NCBI GenBank assembly: GCA_910578475.1
Contig: CAJTRK010000014.1
Location: forward strand, 1 to 64,000
Reading direction: 5' to 3'
Length of the DNA stretch: 64,000 nt
Source of the DNA: an uncultured Lachnospiraceae bacterium
GTDB taxonomy: Bacteria > Bacillota > Clostridia > Lachnospirales > Lachnospiraceae
Within the stretch, counting starts at the first letter, position 1. Every line of letters begins with the position of its first letter. Position numbers and translations under genes: made by a program. The notes under the pieces were generated by a model. That model worked only from the letters and a program-made list of their open reading frames with translations, was not told where the DNA came from and searched no databases. Of this stretch, positions 16,800 through 26,515 are shown piece by piece.

Positions 16800-17873
16800 T
16801 TGAAAAAAGAATTAATCAGACTGGAGCACATCTCCAAATCCTTTGATGGACAGATGGTCTTAGATGACCTTGCGCTGAATATTCACGAGAACGAATTTGT
16901 CACGCTGCTCGGCCCGAGCGGCTGCGGTAAAACAACGACGCTTCGTATTCTCGGCGGTTTTGTACAGCCTGATACCGGAAAAGTCATTTTTGACACACAG
17001 GATATCACCAGAATGCCCCCGAATAAGAGGCAGCTGAATACCGTATTTCAGAAATATGCCCTGTTCACCCATATGACAATTGCCGAGAACATTGCCTTCG
17101 GCCTGAAAATCAAAAAGAAACCGAAAAGCTATATCGACGACAAGATAAAATACGCTCTGAAACTGGTTAATCTGGAGGGATACGGCAATCGGATGCCCGA
17201 TTCTTTAAGCGGCGGCCAGCAGCAGCGTATCGCCATCGCGAGAGCAATCGTCAACGAACCGAAAGTCCTGTTACTGGACGAGCCTCTCGGCGCTCTTGAT
17301 TTGAAACTCCGTCAGGAAATGCAGTATGAACTGATTCGGATGAAAAACGAACTGGGCATCACCTTCGTCTATGTTACCCATGACCAGGAAGAAGCCCTCA
17401 CGATGTCCGATACAATCGTCGTCATGAATCAGGGTTACATCCAGCAAATCGGTTCTCCCGAATCCATCTATAACGAACCGGAAAATGCTTTTGTGGCGGA
17501 TTTCATCGGCGACAGCAACATTATTGCCGCTACGATGGTCGAAGACAAATGCGTCGAAATTCTGGGGACACGTTTTGCCTGTGTAGATACCGGCTTCGGC
17601 AAAAACAAACCCGTCGATGTGGTAATCCGCCCGGAAGACGTGGAGCTTGTAGCTCCGGAAAACGGAACAATAACAGGTGTTGTCACTCACTTAATCTTTA
17701 AGGGCGTGCACTATGAAATGGAAGTCATGGCGAACGGTTTTGAATGGCTCGTCCACTCTACCGTGCTTTCGCCGGTCGGAAAGGAAGTGGGCCTTCGGGT
17801 AGACCCTTTTAATATACAGATTATGAATAAACCGGAATCCGAAGATGAGGAGGCTGTCGCACTTGAAATCTAA
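16800..17873 (+). CDS. potA: Spermidine/putrescine ABC transporter, ATP-binding protein
   Basis: ATPase of the PotABCD polyamine importer. Walker A GPSGCGKTT, signature LSGGQQQR, Walker B LLLDEP and the H-loop THD are all present. A C-terminal TOBE-like domain includes VVIRPEDVELV. The TTG at 16800, nine bases after GGAGG, fits better than the ATG at 16755, which lies inside the preceding gene; it gives 357 residues. Its end overlaps the start of potB. Confidence 0.94.
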   Translation: MKKELIRLEHISKSFDGQMVLDDLALNIHENEFVTLLGPSGCGKTTTLRILGGFVQPDTGKVIFDTQDITRMPPNKRQLNTVFQKYALFTHMTIAENIAFGLKIKKKPKSYIDDKIKYALKLVNLEGYGNRMPDSLSGGQQQRIAIARAIVNEPKVLLLDEPLGALDLKLRQEMQYELIRMKNELGITFVYVTHDQEEALTMSDTIVVMNQGYIQQIGSPESIYNEPENAFVADFIGDSNIIAATMVEDKCVEILGTRFACVDTGFGKNKPVDVVIRPEDVELVAPENGTITGVVTHLIFKGVHYEMEVMANGFEWLVHSTVLSPVGKEVGLRVDPFNIQIMNKPESEDEEAVALEI

Positions 17874-18669
17874 AAAACATTTACTTGCCGCTCCCTATGC
17901 GGCCTGGGCCGTGATTTTTATCGTTGTGCCGCTTTGTATGATTTTGTATTACGGCATAACGGATAAACAGGGCGCTTTTACAGCGGAAAATATTCTCGCC
18001 ATTGCCTCTCCCGGACACGCGAGGGCATTATGGCGTTCTGTCCTGCTGTCATTTGTCAGCACAGTTATCTGTTTTCTGCTGGCCTATCCGCTGGCGATGA
18101 TTCTTGCTGCAAAAAAAGAAAACAACGGCAGTTTTATCATCTTAATTTTTATTTTGCCCATGTGGATGAATTTCCTGCTCCGCACGCTCGCCTGGCAGAC
18201 TTTATTGGAAAAAACAGGTGTTATCAACAGTGTTCTGGCTTTTCTGGGACTTCCGGCCATGCACATGATTAATACCTCTTCCGCCATCGTGCTCGGCATG
18301 GTATATAACTTTCTGCCCTTTATGGTTTTGCCGCTGTATAACGCTTTATCCAAAATTGATGACAATGTCATTCATGCAGCTAAAGATTTGGGCGCGAATA
18401 AAATACAGTCTTTTTTACATATTATACTGCCGCTGTCGGTTCCCGGCATTATCAGCGGTGTGACGATGGTCTTTGTTCCAGCGCTCACAACTTTCGTCAT
18501 CAGTACGCTGCTTGGCGGAAGTAAGGTTCTTCTCATCGGGAATGTCATCGAACAGGAATTTACGCAGGCAAGCAACTGGCATCTCGGCAGCGGACTTTCC
18601 ATCGTTTTGATGATTTTTATTCTGCTCAATATGGTCGTTACCGCGCTGTTCGAAAAGGAGGAAACATAA
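17863..18669 (+). CDS. potB: Spermidine/putrescine ABC transporter permease PotB
   Basis: Inner-membrane permease with six predicted transmembrane segments and the EAA-type loop (HAAKDLGANKIQSFLHIILP) that contacts PotA. I prefer the TTG at 17863 (LKSKKHLL), which follows GGAGG by nine bases and overlaps the potA stop. The in-frame ATG at 17845 lies upstream of that site. Length is about 268 residues. Confidence 0.92.
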   Translation: MKSKKHLLAAPYAAWAVIFIVVPLCMILYYGITDKQGAFTAENILAIASPGHARALWRSVLLSFVSTVICFLLAYPLAMILAAKKENNGSFIILIFILPMWMNFLLRTLAWQTLLEKTGVINSVLAFLGLPAMHMINTSSAIVLGMVYNFLPFMVLPLYNALSKIDDNVIHAAKDLGANKIQSFLHIILPLSVPGIISGVTMVFVPALTTFVISTLLGGSKVLLIGNVIEQEFTQASNWHLGSGLSIVLMIFILLNMVVTALFEKEET

Positions 18670-18670
18670 A

Positions 18671-19465
18671 ATGCCGAAAACCGCAGACTTCACCAAAAAA
18701 ATATATGTGGCGCTCATTTTTATTTTTCTTTATGCGCCGATTGCGACCTTGATTGTCCTTTCCTTTAACGCAAGCAAAACGAGGGCAAAATGGGGCGGGT
18801 TTACGATGCAATGGTACGTTTCTCTCATGCAGGACGAAACGATTCTGGACGCCCTCGGCACAACGCTGCTGATTGCTCTCCTCTCCGCTTTTATCGCTGC
18901 CATAATCGGCACAGTTGCCTGCATCGCCATGTCCGGTATGAAAAAAAAGACCCGGGCAGTCTTCATGGGCGTAACCAATATTCCCATGCTGAATGCGGAT
19001 ATCGTGACCGGTATTTCCCTGATGCTGCTTTTTATCAGTCTCGGACTCCGGTTCGGTTTCGGTACGATTCTGCTCTCCCACATTACGTTTAATATACCGT
19101 ATGTTATTTTATCGGTTTATCCACGGATGAAGCAATTAAATCCCAGTGTCTATGAGGCTGCTCTGGATTTGGGTGCGTCGCCTCTTACCGCTTTTTTCCG
19201 GGTAACGCTTCCGGATTTGATGCCGGGCATCTTATCCGGTTTTCTGATGGCTTTTACAATGTCTCTGGATGATTTTATCATCACGCATTTTACAAAAGGC
19301 TCGGGCATCAACACCCTGTCCACCAAAATCTACACGGAACTGCGCAAGGGCATCAAACCGGAAATGTATGCGCTTTCCACCATCATCTTCGTAACCGTGC
19401 TCGTGCTTTTAATCCTCGTCAATATCACGCCGGATAAAGCGTCAAAAGAAAAAAAGAATCTTTGA
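18671..19465 (+). CDS. potC: Spermidine/putrescine ABC transporter permease PotC
   Basis: Second permease of the polyamine importer, 264 residues and six predicted transmembrane segments. The EAA loop is YEAALDLGASPLTAFFRVTLP and the MSLDDFIITHF region is typical of PotC. The ATG lies one base after the potB stop, with AAAAGGAGGA overlapping the end of potB, indicating coupled translation. Confidence 0.93.
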   Translation: MPKTADFTKKIYVALIFIFLYAPIATLIVLSFNASKTRAKWGGFTMQWYVSLMQDETILDALGTTLLIALLSAFIAAIIGTVACIAMSGMKKKTRAVFMGVTNIPMLNADIVTGISLMLLFISLGLRFGFGTILLSHITFNIPYVILSVYPRMKQLNPSVYEAALDLGASPLTAFFRVTLPDLMPGILSGFLMAFTMSLDDFIITHFTKGSGINTLSTKIYTELRKGIKPEMYALSTIIFVTVLVLLILVNITPDKASKEKKNL

Positions 19466-19482
19466 AGAACAGGGGATATCCA

Positions 19483-20538
19483 ATGAAAAAAATACTGTCT
19501 GCCTTTTTAATATCAACCGCTATTTTATTTACGACTGGCTGCGGCGCCGAAGAAGATGATGCCAATGTCGTTATCGTATATAACTGGGGGGAATATATCG
19601 ACCCGGAAATGCTCGAACAATTTGAGGAAGAAACGGGAATCCGCGTCATCTACGATGAATTTGAAACGAATGAAACGATGTATCCCAAAGTAGAAATCGG
19701 TGCGGCGGAATACGATGTGGTATGCCCTTCCGATTACATGATTAGCAAAATGATTCAAAATGATTTGCTGATGGAACTTGATTTTGAGCGGCTTCCCAAT
19801 GCAAAACAGAATATCGGCACACAATACTGGCAGCAATCCGAAGGTTTTGACCCCGGAAACCGGTATTCCGTACCTTATTGTTGGGGAACTGTCGGAATTT
19901 TATATAATAAAACGATGGTTGATGAACCGATTACGAGTTGGGCACAGCTCTGGGACGAAAAATACCGCGATGAAATCTTGATGCAGGATTCCGTCCGCGA
20001 CGCTTTCATGGTGGCGGAGAAAATATACGGCTATTCCATGAATACCCTGGATGAAAAAGAACTTTCGGCCGCCAAAGACGCGCTGATTGCACAAAAACCG
20101 CTGGTACAGGCTTATGTTATCGACCAGGTGCGGGACAAGATGATTGGCGGCGAAGCGGCTATCGGCGTCATTTACTCCGGCGAAGCGATTTATACCAAAT
20201 ATGAAAACAGCGACCTGGAATATGTAATTCCCGAAGAGGGCACAAATGTCTGGATTGATTCATGGGTTATCCTGAAAAATGCGCCCCACAAGGAAAATGC
20301 GGAGAAATTCATCGATTTTATGTGCCGTAGCGACGTTGCCCTGAAAAATTTCGAGTACATCACCTATTCCACCCCCAATGAAGCCGCAAAGGCTCTCATT
20401 GAGGATGAAGAAATCAGGAATTCTCCCATCGCCTTTCCGGACCTGACCCAGTATGACAATCTGGAAACCTATATCTACCTGGGTGAAGAAGGCGACACGC
20501 TTTATAATGAGTTATGGAAAGAAGTAAAATCCTACTGA
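19483..20538 (+). CDS. potD: Spermidine/putrescine-binding lipoprotein PotD
   Basis: Extracytoplasmic solute-binding protein that delivers polyamines to PotBC. A lipoprotein signal peptide ends in the lipobox LFTTGC. The mature protein starts with the characteristic VVIVYNWGEYIDPEML and later has VCPSDYMI and VPYCWGTVGI, typical PotD segments. An AGGGGA site precedes the ATG at 19483; an earlier in-frame start at 19462 lies inside potC. Its 3' end overlaps the convergent lipoprotein gene by seven bases. Confidence 0.94.
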   Translation: MKKILSAFLISTAILFTTGCGAEEDDANVVIVYNWGEYIDPEMLEQFEEETGIRVIYDEFETNETMYPKVEIGAAEYDVVCPSDYMISKMIQNDLLMELDFERLPNAKQNIGTQYWQQSEGFDPGNRYSVPYCWGTVGILYNKTMVDEPITSWAQLWDEKYRDEILMQDSVRDAFMVAEKIYGYSMNTLDEKELSAAKDALIAQKPLVQAYVIDQVRDKMIGGEAAIGVIYSGEAIYTKYENSDLEYVIPEEGTNVWIDSWVILKNAPHKENAEKFIDFMCRSDVALKNFEYITYSTPNEAAKALIEDEEIRNSPIAFPDLTQYDNLETYIYLGEEGDTLYNELWKEVKSY

Positions 20539-21038
20539 GCGAGCGCCTGGAAAGATGTGCTGACTGCATAGGCCGCATCCTGACTACCCATAATAAACAG
20601 CACCACATCACCGACATTTTCTACGAGGACCGTTTCTGCGCTGACGCACACCCATTTGTTGACGTCAGCGTTTTCTTTCAGCATTTCTTTTACTTTATCC
20701 ACGTCCTCCGGATTCACCCGAAGAAGCACGCACTGATATGCAATCGACGATATCATCGGAACAGAATAAACGCCTTCCGTATAAGAGATGCCGTCCACAC
20801 CGAGAAGCGCCTGCTCATTCTCTGCCGTCAGCGTATCACAAACGTATTCCTGCATAGCCTGCTTCGTCTCGGCATCCAAATCAACGCCTTCATAAATCTG
20901 CGCCATGACATCCTTCAAGTCACCTTCTATTTTCTTACCGTCATTGCCCGCCGCATCATTTTGGCCGCATCCGGCCATCAATACCGTGCACATCAATAAA
21001 ACGCCAGTTATTATACCTGCTGTTATTCTTTTTTTCAT
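20532..21038 (-). CDS. DUF4358-like lipoprotein
   Basis: 168-residue predicted lipoprotein. The signal peptide has lipobox LMAGC followed by a short flexible linker. The mature domain (GDLKDVMAQIYEGVD ... GISYTEGVYSVPMISSIAYQ ... VNKWVCVSAETVLVENVGDVVLFIMG) resembles the clostridial DUF4358 family, of unknown function. GAGGAGA precedes the ATG at 21038. It converges on potD with a seven-base overlap of the coding ends, so no terminator can lie between them. Confidence 0.75.
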   Translation of the reverse strand: MKKRITAGIITGVLLMCTVLMAGCGQNDAAGNDGKKIEGDLKDVMAQIYEGVDLDAETKQAMQEYVCDTLTAENEQALLGVDGISYTEGVYSVPMISSIAYQCVLLRVNPEDVDKVKEMLKENADVNKWVCVSAETVLVENVGDVVLFIMGSQDAAYAVSTSFQALAQ

Positions 21039-21108
21039 TATTATTCTCCTCTTCAATTCATACTTTTTATGATATATTCATATTTTTCTATAATATAATC
21101 ACATCTTC

Positions 21109-22083
21109 TTATATGCTTTCCACCGGATAGCTTACGCCCCATTCCTGCCGGAATGCGTCCATCATTTCCATGACTTCCAGCGTATCTTCGTGCTTCATGG
21201 ACGGACATTCTCTTTTTCCGTTTCGAATACAATCTATTGTTTCCAGTATTTCGTATTCATATCCGTTAATCTGCTTTGGCATGGAAACGGTTCTGCACAA
21301 TTCCCGCTTTTCATTATAGATTTTGACTTCCAGCGGATTATTGATATTATCGACGACCATCCAGCCTTTTGAGCCGTAAAAGACTCCCTGTCTGTCGGAC
21401 ATTCCGTAAATACCGGAATTTAAAACCGCAAATCTGCCGTCTTCATAGAATAAGGTGATGGCATTCTGTCCATCCACACCCATTTCTGTAAGCTGCGCCG
21501 CAGACTGCTTCCGTTTGATGCGGTTCCCGAAGTGCATCAGGGCAAAGTTCAGCGTATAAACGCCTACATCCAACAAAGCGCCGCCGGCCAGTTCCGGCCG
21601 GATAATCCGCTCTTTTCCGGAAACGGCATAACTCAGGTTGGCAGTCAGTGTCTTTACCTCTCCAATAACGCCCTCCTCCAACAGCCCGTTGATAATTTCC
21701 CGGGACGGCATATAACGGGTCCAGATAGCCTCCGTTACGAGAACATCCCGCTCTTTTGCCAGACGGAATATTTCTTCCGCCTGTTCTCTCGTTGTGGTGA
21801 AAGCTTTCTCACAAAGCACATGTTTACCGGCTTCGATACATAATTTCATATGTTCATAATGATGAGAATGAGGCGTTGCGATATACACAAGTTCCACTTC
21901 TTCATCCGCCAGCATTTCCGAATAAGACCCGTAAGCCTTCTGAAAACCGTGTTCTGCGGCAAACTGCTGCGCCTTCTCAAGACTGCGCGAAGCGACTGCA
22001 TAGCATTCCACTTCCGCAAGCGACCGCATCGTGACCGCAAGCGTTCCCGCAATCTTTCCGGCTCCTAAAATTGCTGTTTTCAT
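21109..22083 (-). CDS. Gfo/Idh/MocA-family oxidoreductase
   Basis: NAD(P)-dependent oxidoreductase with an N-terminal Rossmann fold (GAGKIAGTL, residues 6-14). The family lysine lies in CEKAFTTT (EKP motif changed to EKA) and the C-terminal domain is the GFO_IDH_MocA_C alpha/beta fold (GGALLDVGVY). The start at 22083 follows GGAGGG. It resembles dihydrodiol-dehydrogenase-like members acting on sugars, but the substrate is not evident. It follows the PQQ-like lipoprotein gene after 100 bases with a possible promoter of its own. Confidence 0.8.
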   Translation of the reverse strand: MKTAILGAGKIAGTLAVTMRSLAEVECYAVASRSLEKAQQFAAEHGFQKAYGSYSEMLADEEVELVYIATPHSHHYEHMKLCIEAGKHVLCEKAFTTTREQAEEIFRLAKERDVLVTEAIWTRYMPSREIINGLLEEGVIGEVKTLTANLSYAVSGKERIIRPELAGGALLDVGVYTLNFALMHFGNRIKRKQSAAQLTEMGVDGQNAITLFYEDGRFAVLNSGIYGMSDRQGVFYGSKGWMVVDNINNPLEVKIYNEKRELCRTVSMPKQINGYEYEILETIDCIRNGKRECPSMKHEDTLEVMEMMDAFRQEWGVSYPVESI

Positions 22084-22183
22084 GATACCCTCCATTCTTG
22101 CTCAGCCTTACCTGTATCCTTTTTGACAGATTATCCCAACCCGTTCCTACGGCACAATATCGGAACGTTCAGGACCTGAAACG

Positions 22184-23161
22184 TTACTGAGAACCGTTTT
22201 CACGAAAAATCTGAAAAGTATAATTCGTATCGTAAGTTCTCACATACAATGTATCGTCCTTTCGGTAAATATAATCCACCATGGATTTTACCGGAATCTG
22301 CTGCAGCAGACTTCCGTCCAGACGGCTCACCAGATTCAGATAATCCGGCTCTGCGGTAAAACCATAACCGCATACAATCGTATCGTCAATGATTTCAAAT
22401 GTTTTTCCATTGGTCATGCAGGGCGCGCTTTTCCAGATGACATGATTGTCATTTAAGTCGATTGCAACAAGATAACCTGTATGGGGACAGGATTCCGTAT
22501 AAGTATTGTGCGAAACCGCCACATAAAGCACATCGTCAACGGACTGCGCCCACCAGACGCGCTGCTCTACAAAGAACTCATCTCCCGGTTTGATATTGTC
22601 GGTATACCGATAGTCTGTAAATTCCAGACGTTTCAAAAACATACTGTTTTCTTTCCGGTAAATGCCCAACAGATAACCGGAGGCATAATTATCTCCCTCG
22701 ATAACGTACCGATAAGTATCATCCTCCATACAAAAAGAATCGAACGCCGGAAGCTCATTCTGCCGGAACCAGTCTTCCGTATCGGTGATTTGATTTGCCT
22801 CTTCCGTCAATAACTCGAGAGACAGGCTCCAATCTTCTTCCGACGAAATCGCTTCGGTCAGATAATATTCCTGACTGGGATTTTCCACCGGTATTTCCGT
22901 GGGCTCCGTTCTTTCAAGGAAAACCTCCTCTTCATCGGCAGGTTCCGGCTCCGGCATCGCAACATCATCCGATGTGTCCTCCGGCTCTGTCACGTTTTCA
23001 CTTTCCCCGGCTGTTTCCTCTTCACTCTGCTCTCCCGTAACCTGTACATAGCCGTCCGTTTCTTTCTCTGTGTTCTTTTCTTCTGCACGCTCTTTCCCTG
23101 CACAGGCCGTCATAAGACAGCACAGCCCCGCACAGAGAAGCATCTGCATTCTCTTCTTCAT
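22184..23161 (-). CDS. Lipoprotein with acidic linker and beta-propeller-like C-terminus
   Basis: 325 residues with lipobox LMTAC. An acidic, Glu/Thr-rich linker of about 80 residues follows, then a globular domain with repeated short beta-strand patterns (NHVIWKSAPC, TIVCGYGFTAEPDYLNLVSR, DGSLLQQIPV) suggestive of a PQQ/WD-like propeller fragment. The start at 23161 (MKKRMQML) follows AAAAGGGGA. Function unknown; a surface-exposed sensor or binding protein is only a guess. Confidence 0.6.
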   Translation of the reverse strand: MKKRMQMLLCAGLCCLMTACAGKERAEEKNTEKETDGYVQVTGEQSEEETAGESENVTEPEDTSDDVAMPEPEPADEEEVFLERTEPTEIPVENPSQEYYLTEAISSEEDWSLSLELLTEEANQITDTEDWFRQNELPAFDSFCMEDDTYRYVIEGDNYASGYLLGIYRKENSMFLKRLEFTDYRYTDNIKPGDEFFVEQRVWWAQSVDDVLYVAVSHNTYTESCPHTGYLVAIDLNDNHVIWKSAPCMTNGKTFEIIDDTIVCGYGFTAEPDYLNLVSRLDGSLLQQIPVKSMVDYIYRKDDTLYVRTYDTNYTFQIFRENGSQ

Positions 23162-23211
23162 CTTTTGTTTCCCCTTTTCCCTTATTTTCTGTTTACTTCT
23201 CCCAATCCAAT

Positions 23212-23844
23212 CTACCGTGCATTCCCCCAAAAGCGATTAAAACGCTCTTCAAACTGTCCGTAAAAATCCTCCGGTCCGTACGGTTCTTCATAGAAAATAT
23301 GCAGAAACCGCATATTTTGTTCTTTCATAAAATCCGGCTCCGCTGCTTCTTTTTCGGCAAACTCTTCCTGCAGACGCTTACGCAGGTCATGCCATCTTAT
23401 CAAAAAAGCCGTATAATTTCTGCAGTCTTCTATATCCAGCCACTTTCTGACCCGGACCTTCGTTCTGCCGTTTGGACAGGCATTTTCCAGTAAAAAGTAT
23501 TGCAGCGTCTGCCCTTCGTACGCTCTGCCGAGCGGAAATAATCTGCACAGTCCGGGACGGAAAGCATGAATGCCGCATCTTCCTTCCTGATTTAAAAAGC
23601 CACAGCGCTCCTCTGCTCCCTGCATTTTCAGATGCGGCAGAATCAGCCCTTCTTCCACATGCAGCTCTATCTTATCCCGCAGCAGGCCCCCGAACGTTTC
23701 TTTCAGGTTTGTCTCCAGCTTCCAGATGTCCCAGGGGTCAAGCAATATTGACTGTCCCATGCCGCTGCAGCAGCCGGAACATCCCTTGCAGTCGTTGCAG
23801 CCCGCCCTTACCATATCATCTAATCCGTACCGCTTCATATCCAT
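23212..23844 (-). CDS. YkgJ-type CxxCxxCC zinc/iron-chelating protein
   Basis: 210 residues. The N-terminal CNDCKGCSGCC and later CGFLNQEGRCGIHAFRPGLCRLFP are the cysteine motifs of the YkgJ (UPF0153) family, thought to bind Fe-S or zinc. No biochemical role is firmly known. AAAGGA precedes the ATG. It lies between a DUF4153 membrane protein (31 bases upstream) and a lipoprotein (50 bases downstream), possibly one transcript. Confidence 0.8.
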   Translation of the reverse strand: MDMKRYGLDDMVRAGCNDCKGCSGCCSGMGQSILLDPWDIWKLETNLKETFGGLLRDKIELHVEEGLILPHLKMQGAEERCGFLNQEGRCGIHAFRPGLCRLFPLGRAYEGQTLQYFLLENACPNGRTKVRVRKWLDIEDCRNYTAFLIRWHDLRKRLQEEFAEKEAAEPDFMKEQNMRFLHIFYEEPYGPEDFYGQFEERFNRFWGNAR

Positions 23845-23874
23845 GTTGTTATCCTTTATTCGATGCCCCGTTGC

Positions 23875-25716
23875 TTAATTTGATTCTTTCGTCAGCAGCA
23901 TTCCGCTGATGGTCGGTTTGCGCCATTCAAAATAGGGTTCTCCACACCGCACGCCCACATTGTATTTGATTTGGAAATGATTCAGATACAATACCGTGTT
24001 TTCATCAATCTGAATGCAGTTTTCTTTCCGCATTACATCGCTGATTACGTCCGAGTTCGCATTCGGATGTTCCACCTCATACAGCATACACCGCCAGGCG
24101 AAATCACTGATATCAACTGTTATCGTTTCTCCCGTTCCCCGCTTTACGAACTGAAATTCCGAGAAATTCAGGGGATAGCCGCTTCCGTAAGACACCGTTA
24201 TTCTCTCGCCGCTTTGACTCGGGTAGAATGCTTCGAACGAACCGTCGAGTTCTGCGTTGTTGTAACATTCCGCCTGGTTCAGCATATCCATTTTCTGATA
24301 ATCCGCCACATCCAGCTCCCCTACCATCTGACAGCAATGAATCTCATGCGTATCGTATTCCGTCAGCATGCTGTCATAAATTTCTATTTCCTGAAGCATC
24401 GCTGCGAAACGCTCCTCGTTAATATTATACTGCTCCGCAAACGCTTCCGTCTGCGCCTGGTTTTTCAGATATTGATAGGAACCTTTTAAACGTTCATAGG
24501 CAAGGCCGGATATCTCTTTTCCGTCGAGAACCTCCTGATAATATTTTTTCAGGAAGGACTGCTGACATAAGGTGGAAACCCGATACATATTGACGCCGGG
24601 CGCCCAAAAAGCAATGAATACCAGCAGACATAAGAATGCCAGCATCCGTTCGCGCTTCTTTTTCCCAAAATGCCAGATAAAAAGCGTCACAACTTCGAAC
24701 AGAATAAGCATCATGCCCATATACCGCTCAGGCGTCACTCCATATTGACTGATTCGGACAACCATTGAATAAAGCTGCAGCAAAATCAGCGGCGCAAACA
24801 AATATGGCAGTTTGGACACCACCTTATAATAACGGGTGTCATCCGCATAGTATTCCATCATCAGCCACACCGGCATGCCGAGAAAAAACACCGCGGACAC
24901 GATGGTAAAGACCTCATTGGAAGGCATTTCCCATAAAATCAGAATCTTTACCACATAAAGATAGACAACTGCCATTCCGCATGCCGACAAAAGCAGCAGA
25001 ATATATTTTATGACTGTTTTTAAAAAAGCGCCGGGCTCCTCCTTCACATCCCGAATCGCGGATAAACACATCGGAACCAGATACAGGCCGACAACAAGAA
25101 TCTCAAGGCTCATGTCATAAAAAGAATAATCATCTAACAACAGCTCGTCCACAATGCCTGTAATGAACAGCACGCCAAAAGATAAAATCCAGAATACGAT
25201 GAAGGTTTTCATCAGATTGGAAAATACTTTCACCGCATACTCCGAAAAGGAAAGCCCCGTCTTTTTAAAACATAAATAAACCGTTCCAAGTATCAGGAGA
25301 AGTATATAGCCGTACAGAAAGCGAAACGTCAGCTCTGACATAACGTTTCCCGGTATGTTTCCAATCTGTATTTCCGCATCAAATCCCGTTCCGATGGCAA
25401 GCGGTACGGCAAACGCCGCTGCCGCAAGCAAGGCGCAAATCTTTTTTCTTTTTTGTCCTGTAAAAAAAGTCTCTGCAAACACGGTTCCAAAGCAAAAACA
25501 AACCAAGCCTCTGCCTATCGCGTCAAAAACCGGCTCTCCCCAAAATGCCACATCAAATTCAAACTCCATTACAAAAAGAATTGCACCATAAACCGAAGTG
25601 ACCACAATCGCAATGAGCGAAACGGCATATTCCGAGAAAGACCCTTTGATTTTCTGATAAAAACTGTTACCGAACATGTTCCACAATCTGCTTTTTATAT
25701 TGTCCACTGATATCAT
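23875..25716 (-). CDS. DUF4153 integral membrane protein
   Basis: 613 residues. About 11 hydrophobic segments fill the first 390 residues, including the MVVRISQYGVTPERYMG motif typical of DUF4153. A soluble C-terminal region of about 200 residues (from around CQQSFLKKYYQEV) is likely extracytoplasmic. Function is unknown; related proteins often neighbour cell-envelope genes. GGAAGG precedes the ATG. Confidence 0.75.
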   Translation of the reverse strand: MISVDNIKSRLWNMFGNSFYQKIKGSFSEYAVSLIAIVVTSVYGAILFVMEFEFDVAFWGEPVFDAIGRGLVCFCFGTVFAETFFTGQKRKKICALLAAAAFAVPLAIGTGFDAEIQIGNIPGNVMSELTFRFLYGYILLLILGTVYLCFKKTGLSFSEYAVKVFSNLMKTFIVFWILSFGVLFITGIVDELLLDDYSFYDMSLEILVVGLYLVPMCLSAIRDVKEEPGAFLKTVIKYILLLLSACGMAVVYLYVVKILILWEMPSNEVFTIVSAVFFLGMPVWLMMEYYADDTRYYKVVSKLPYLFAPLILLQLYSMVVRISQYGVTPERYMGMMLILFEVVTLFIWHFGKKKRERMLAFLCLLVFIAFWAPGVNMYRVSTLCQQSFLKKYYQEVLDGKEISGLAYERLKGSYQYLKNQAQTEAFAEQYNINEERFAAMLQEIEIYDSMLTEYDTHEIHCCQMVGELDVADYQKMDMLNQAECYNNAELDGSFEAFYPSQSGERITVSYGSGYPLNFSEFQFVKRGTGETITVDISDFAWRCMLYEVEHPNANSDVISDVMRKENCIQIDENTVLYLNHFQIKYNVGVRCGEPYFEWRKPTISGMLLTKESN

Positions 25717-25815
25717 CCCTCTGCCTTCCGGTCTCTTTATCCACCGGCAGTTTTTCGAGTTTCTCCGCCACAGGAAAAAGACAGGAGTTCGGTTTCCCTA
25801 ATCCTGTCCTTCTTT

Positions 25816-26358
25816 TTAATAATTCTCTGCGCTGATTTCGAAATAGCTCTGCGGATGCGCGCAGGTCGGACAAACTTCCGGCGCATTCGTTCCTACAACG
25901 ATATGCCCGCAGTTACGGCATTCCCATACTTTTACCTCGCTCTTCGCAAAAACGGATGCCGTCTCTATGTTCTGTAACAGGGCGCGGTAACGCTCTTCAT
26001 GATGTTTCTCGATAGCGCCGACCAGACGGAATTTCGCCGCAAGCTCCGGAAAACCTTCTTCTTCCGCAGTTTTTGCAAAGCCTTCATACATATCCGTCCA
26101 CTCGAAATTTTCTCCCTCGGCTGCCGCCGCGAGATTTTCCGCCGTATTTCCGATTCCGCTCAGTTCCTTGAGCCACATCTTCGCATGCTCACGCTCGTTT
26201 TCAGCCGTCTTCAGAAAAATGGATGAAATCTGCTCGAATCCTTCCTTTTTGGCAACGGAAGCAAAGTATGTATATTTATTTCTCGCCCCTGATTCTCCTG
26301 AAAAAGCCGCCTGTAAGTTCTTCTCAGTCTGTGTTCCCGCATATTTATTCTGACCCAT
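25816..26358 (-). CDS. rbr: Rubrerythrin
   Basis: Non-haem iron peroxidase that removes hydrogen peroxide in anaerobes. The N-terminal ferritin-like four-helix domain supplies the diiron carboxylates (SGESGARNKYTYFA, ENEREHAKMW, EKHHEERY). The C-terminal rubredoxin-like domain has CRNCGH and CPTCAHPQ. Length 180. GGAGGA precedes the ATG at 26358 (MGQNKYAG). A sigma-A-type promoter lies just upstream and the gene looks monocistronic. Confidence 0.94.
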   Translation of the reverse strand: MGQNKYAGTQTEKNLQAAFSGESGARNKYTYFASVAKKEGFEQISSIFLKTAENEREHAKMWLKELSGIGNTAENLAAAAEGENFEWTDMYEGFAKTAEEEGFPELAAKFRLVGAIEKHHEERYRALLQNIETASVFAKSEVKVWECRNCGHIVVGTNAPEVCPTCAHPQSYFEISAENY

Positions 26359-26403
26359 TTTTTCCTCCTGTTCTATCAAAAAATAGTAATTCGCGTCTTA
26401 TGT

Positions 26404-26432
26404 ATCATACCATTCCTTTGCAGAAATGGCAA
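26404..26432 (-). promoter_or_regulatory. Promoter of rubrerythrin
   Basis: On the minus strand TTGCCA (26427-26432) and TATGAT (26404-26409) with a 17-base spacer, about 45 bases upstream of the rbr ATG. Confidence 0.6.
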
Positions 26433-26515
26433 GCGTCTAAAAAGAAACGAAACAGCCAGATTAAGACCGAATTAAGATAGAAACAAGAGGAGATTCTGCC
26501 GGTATGAAGGCCGAA

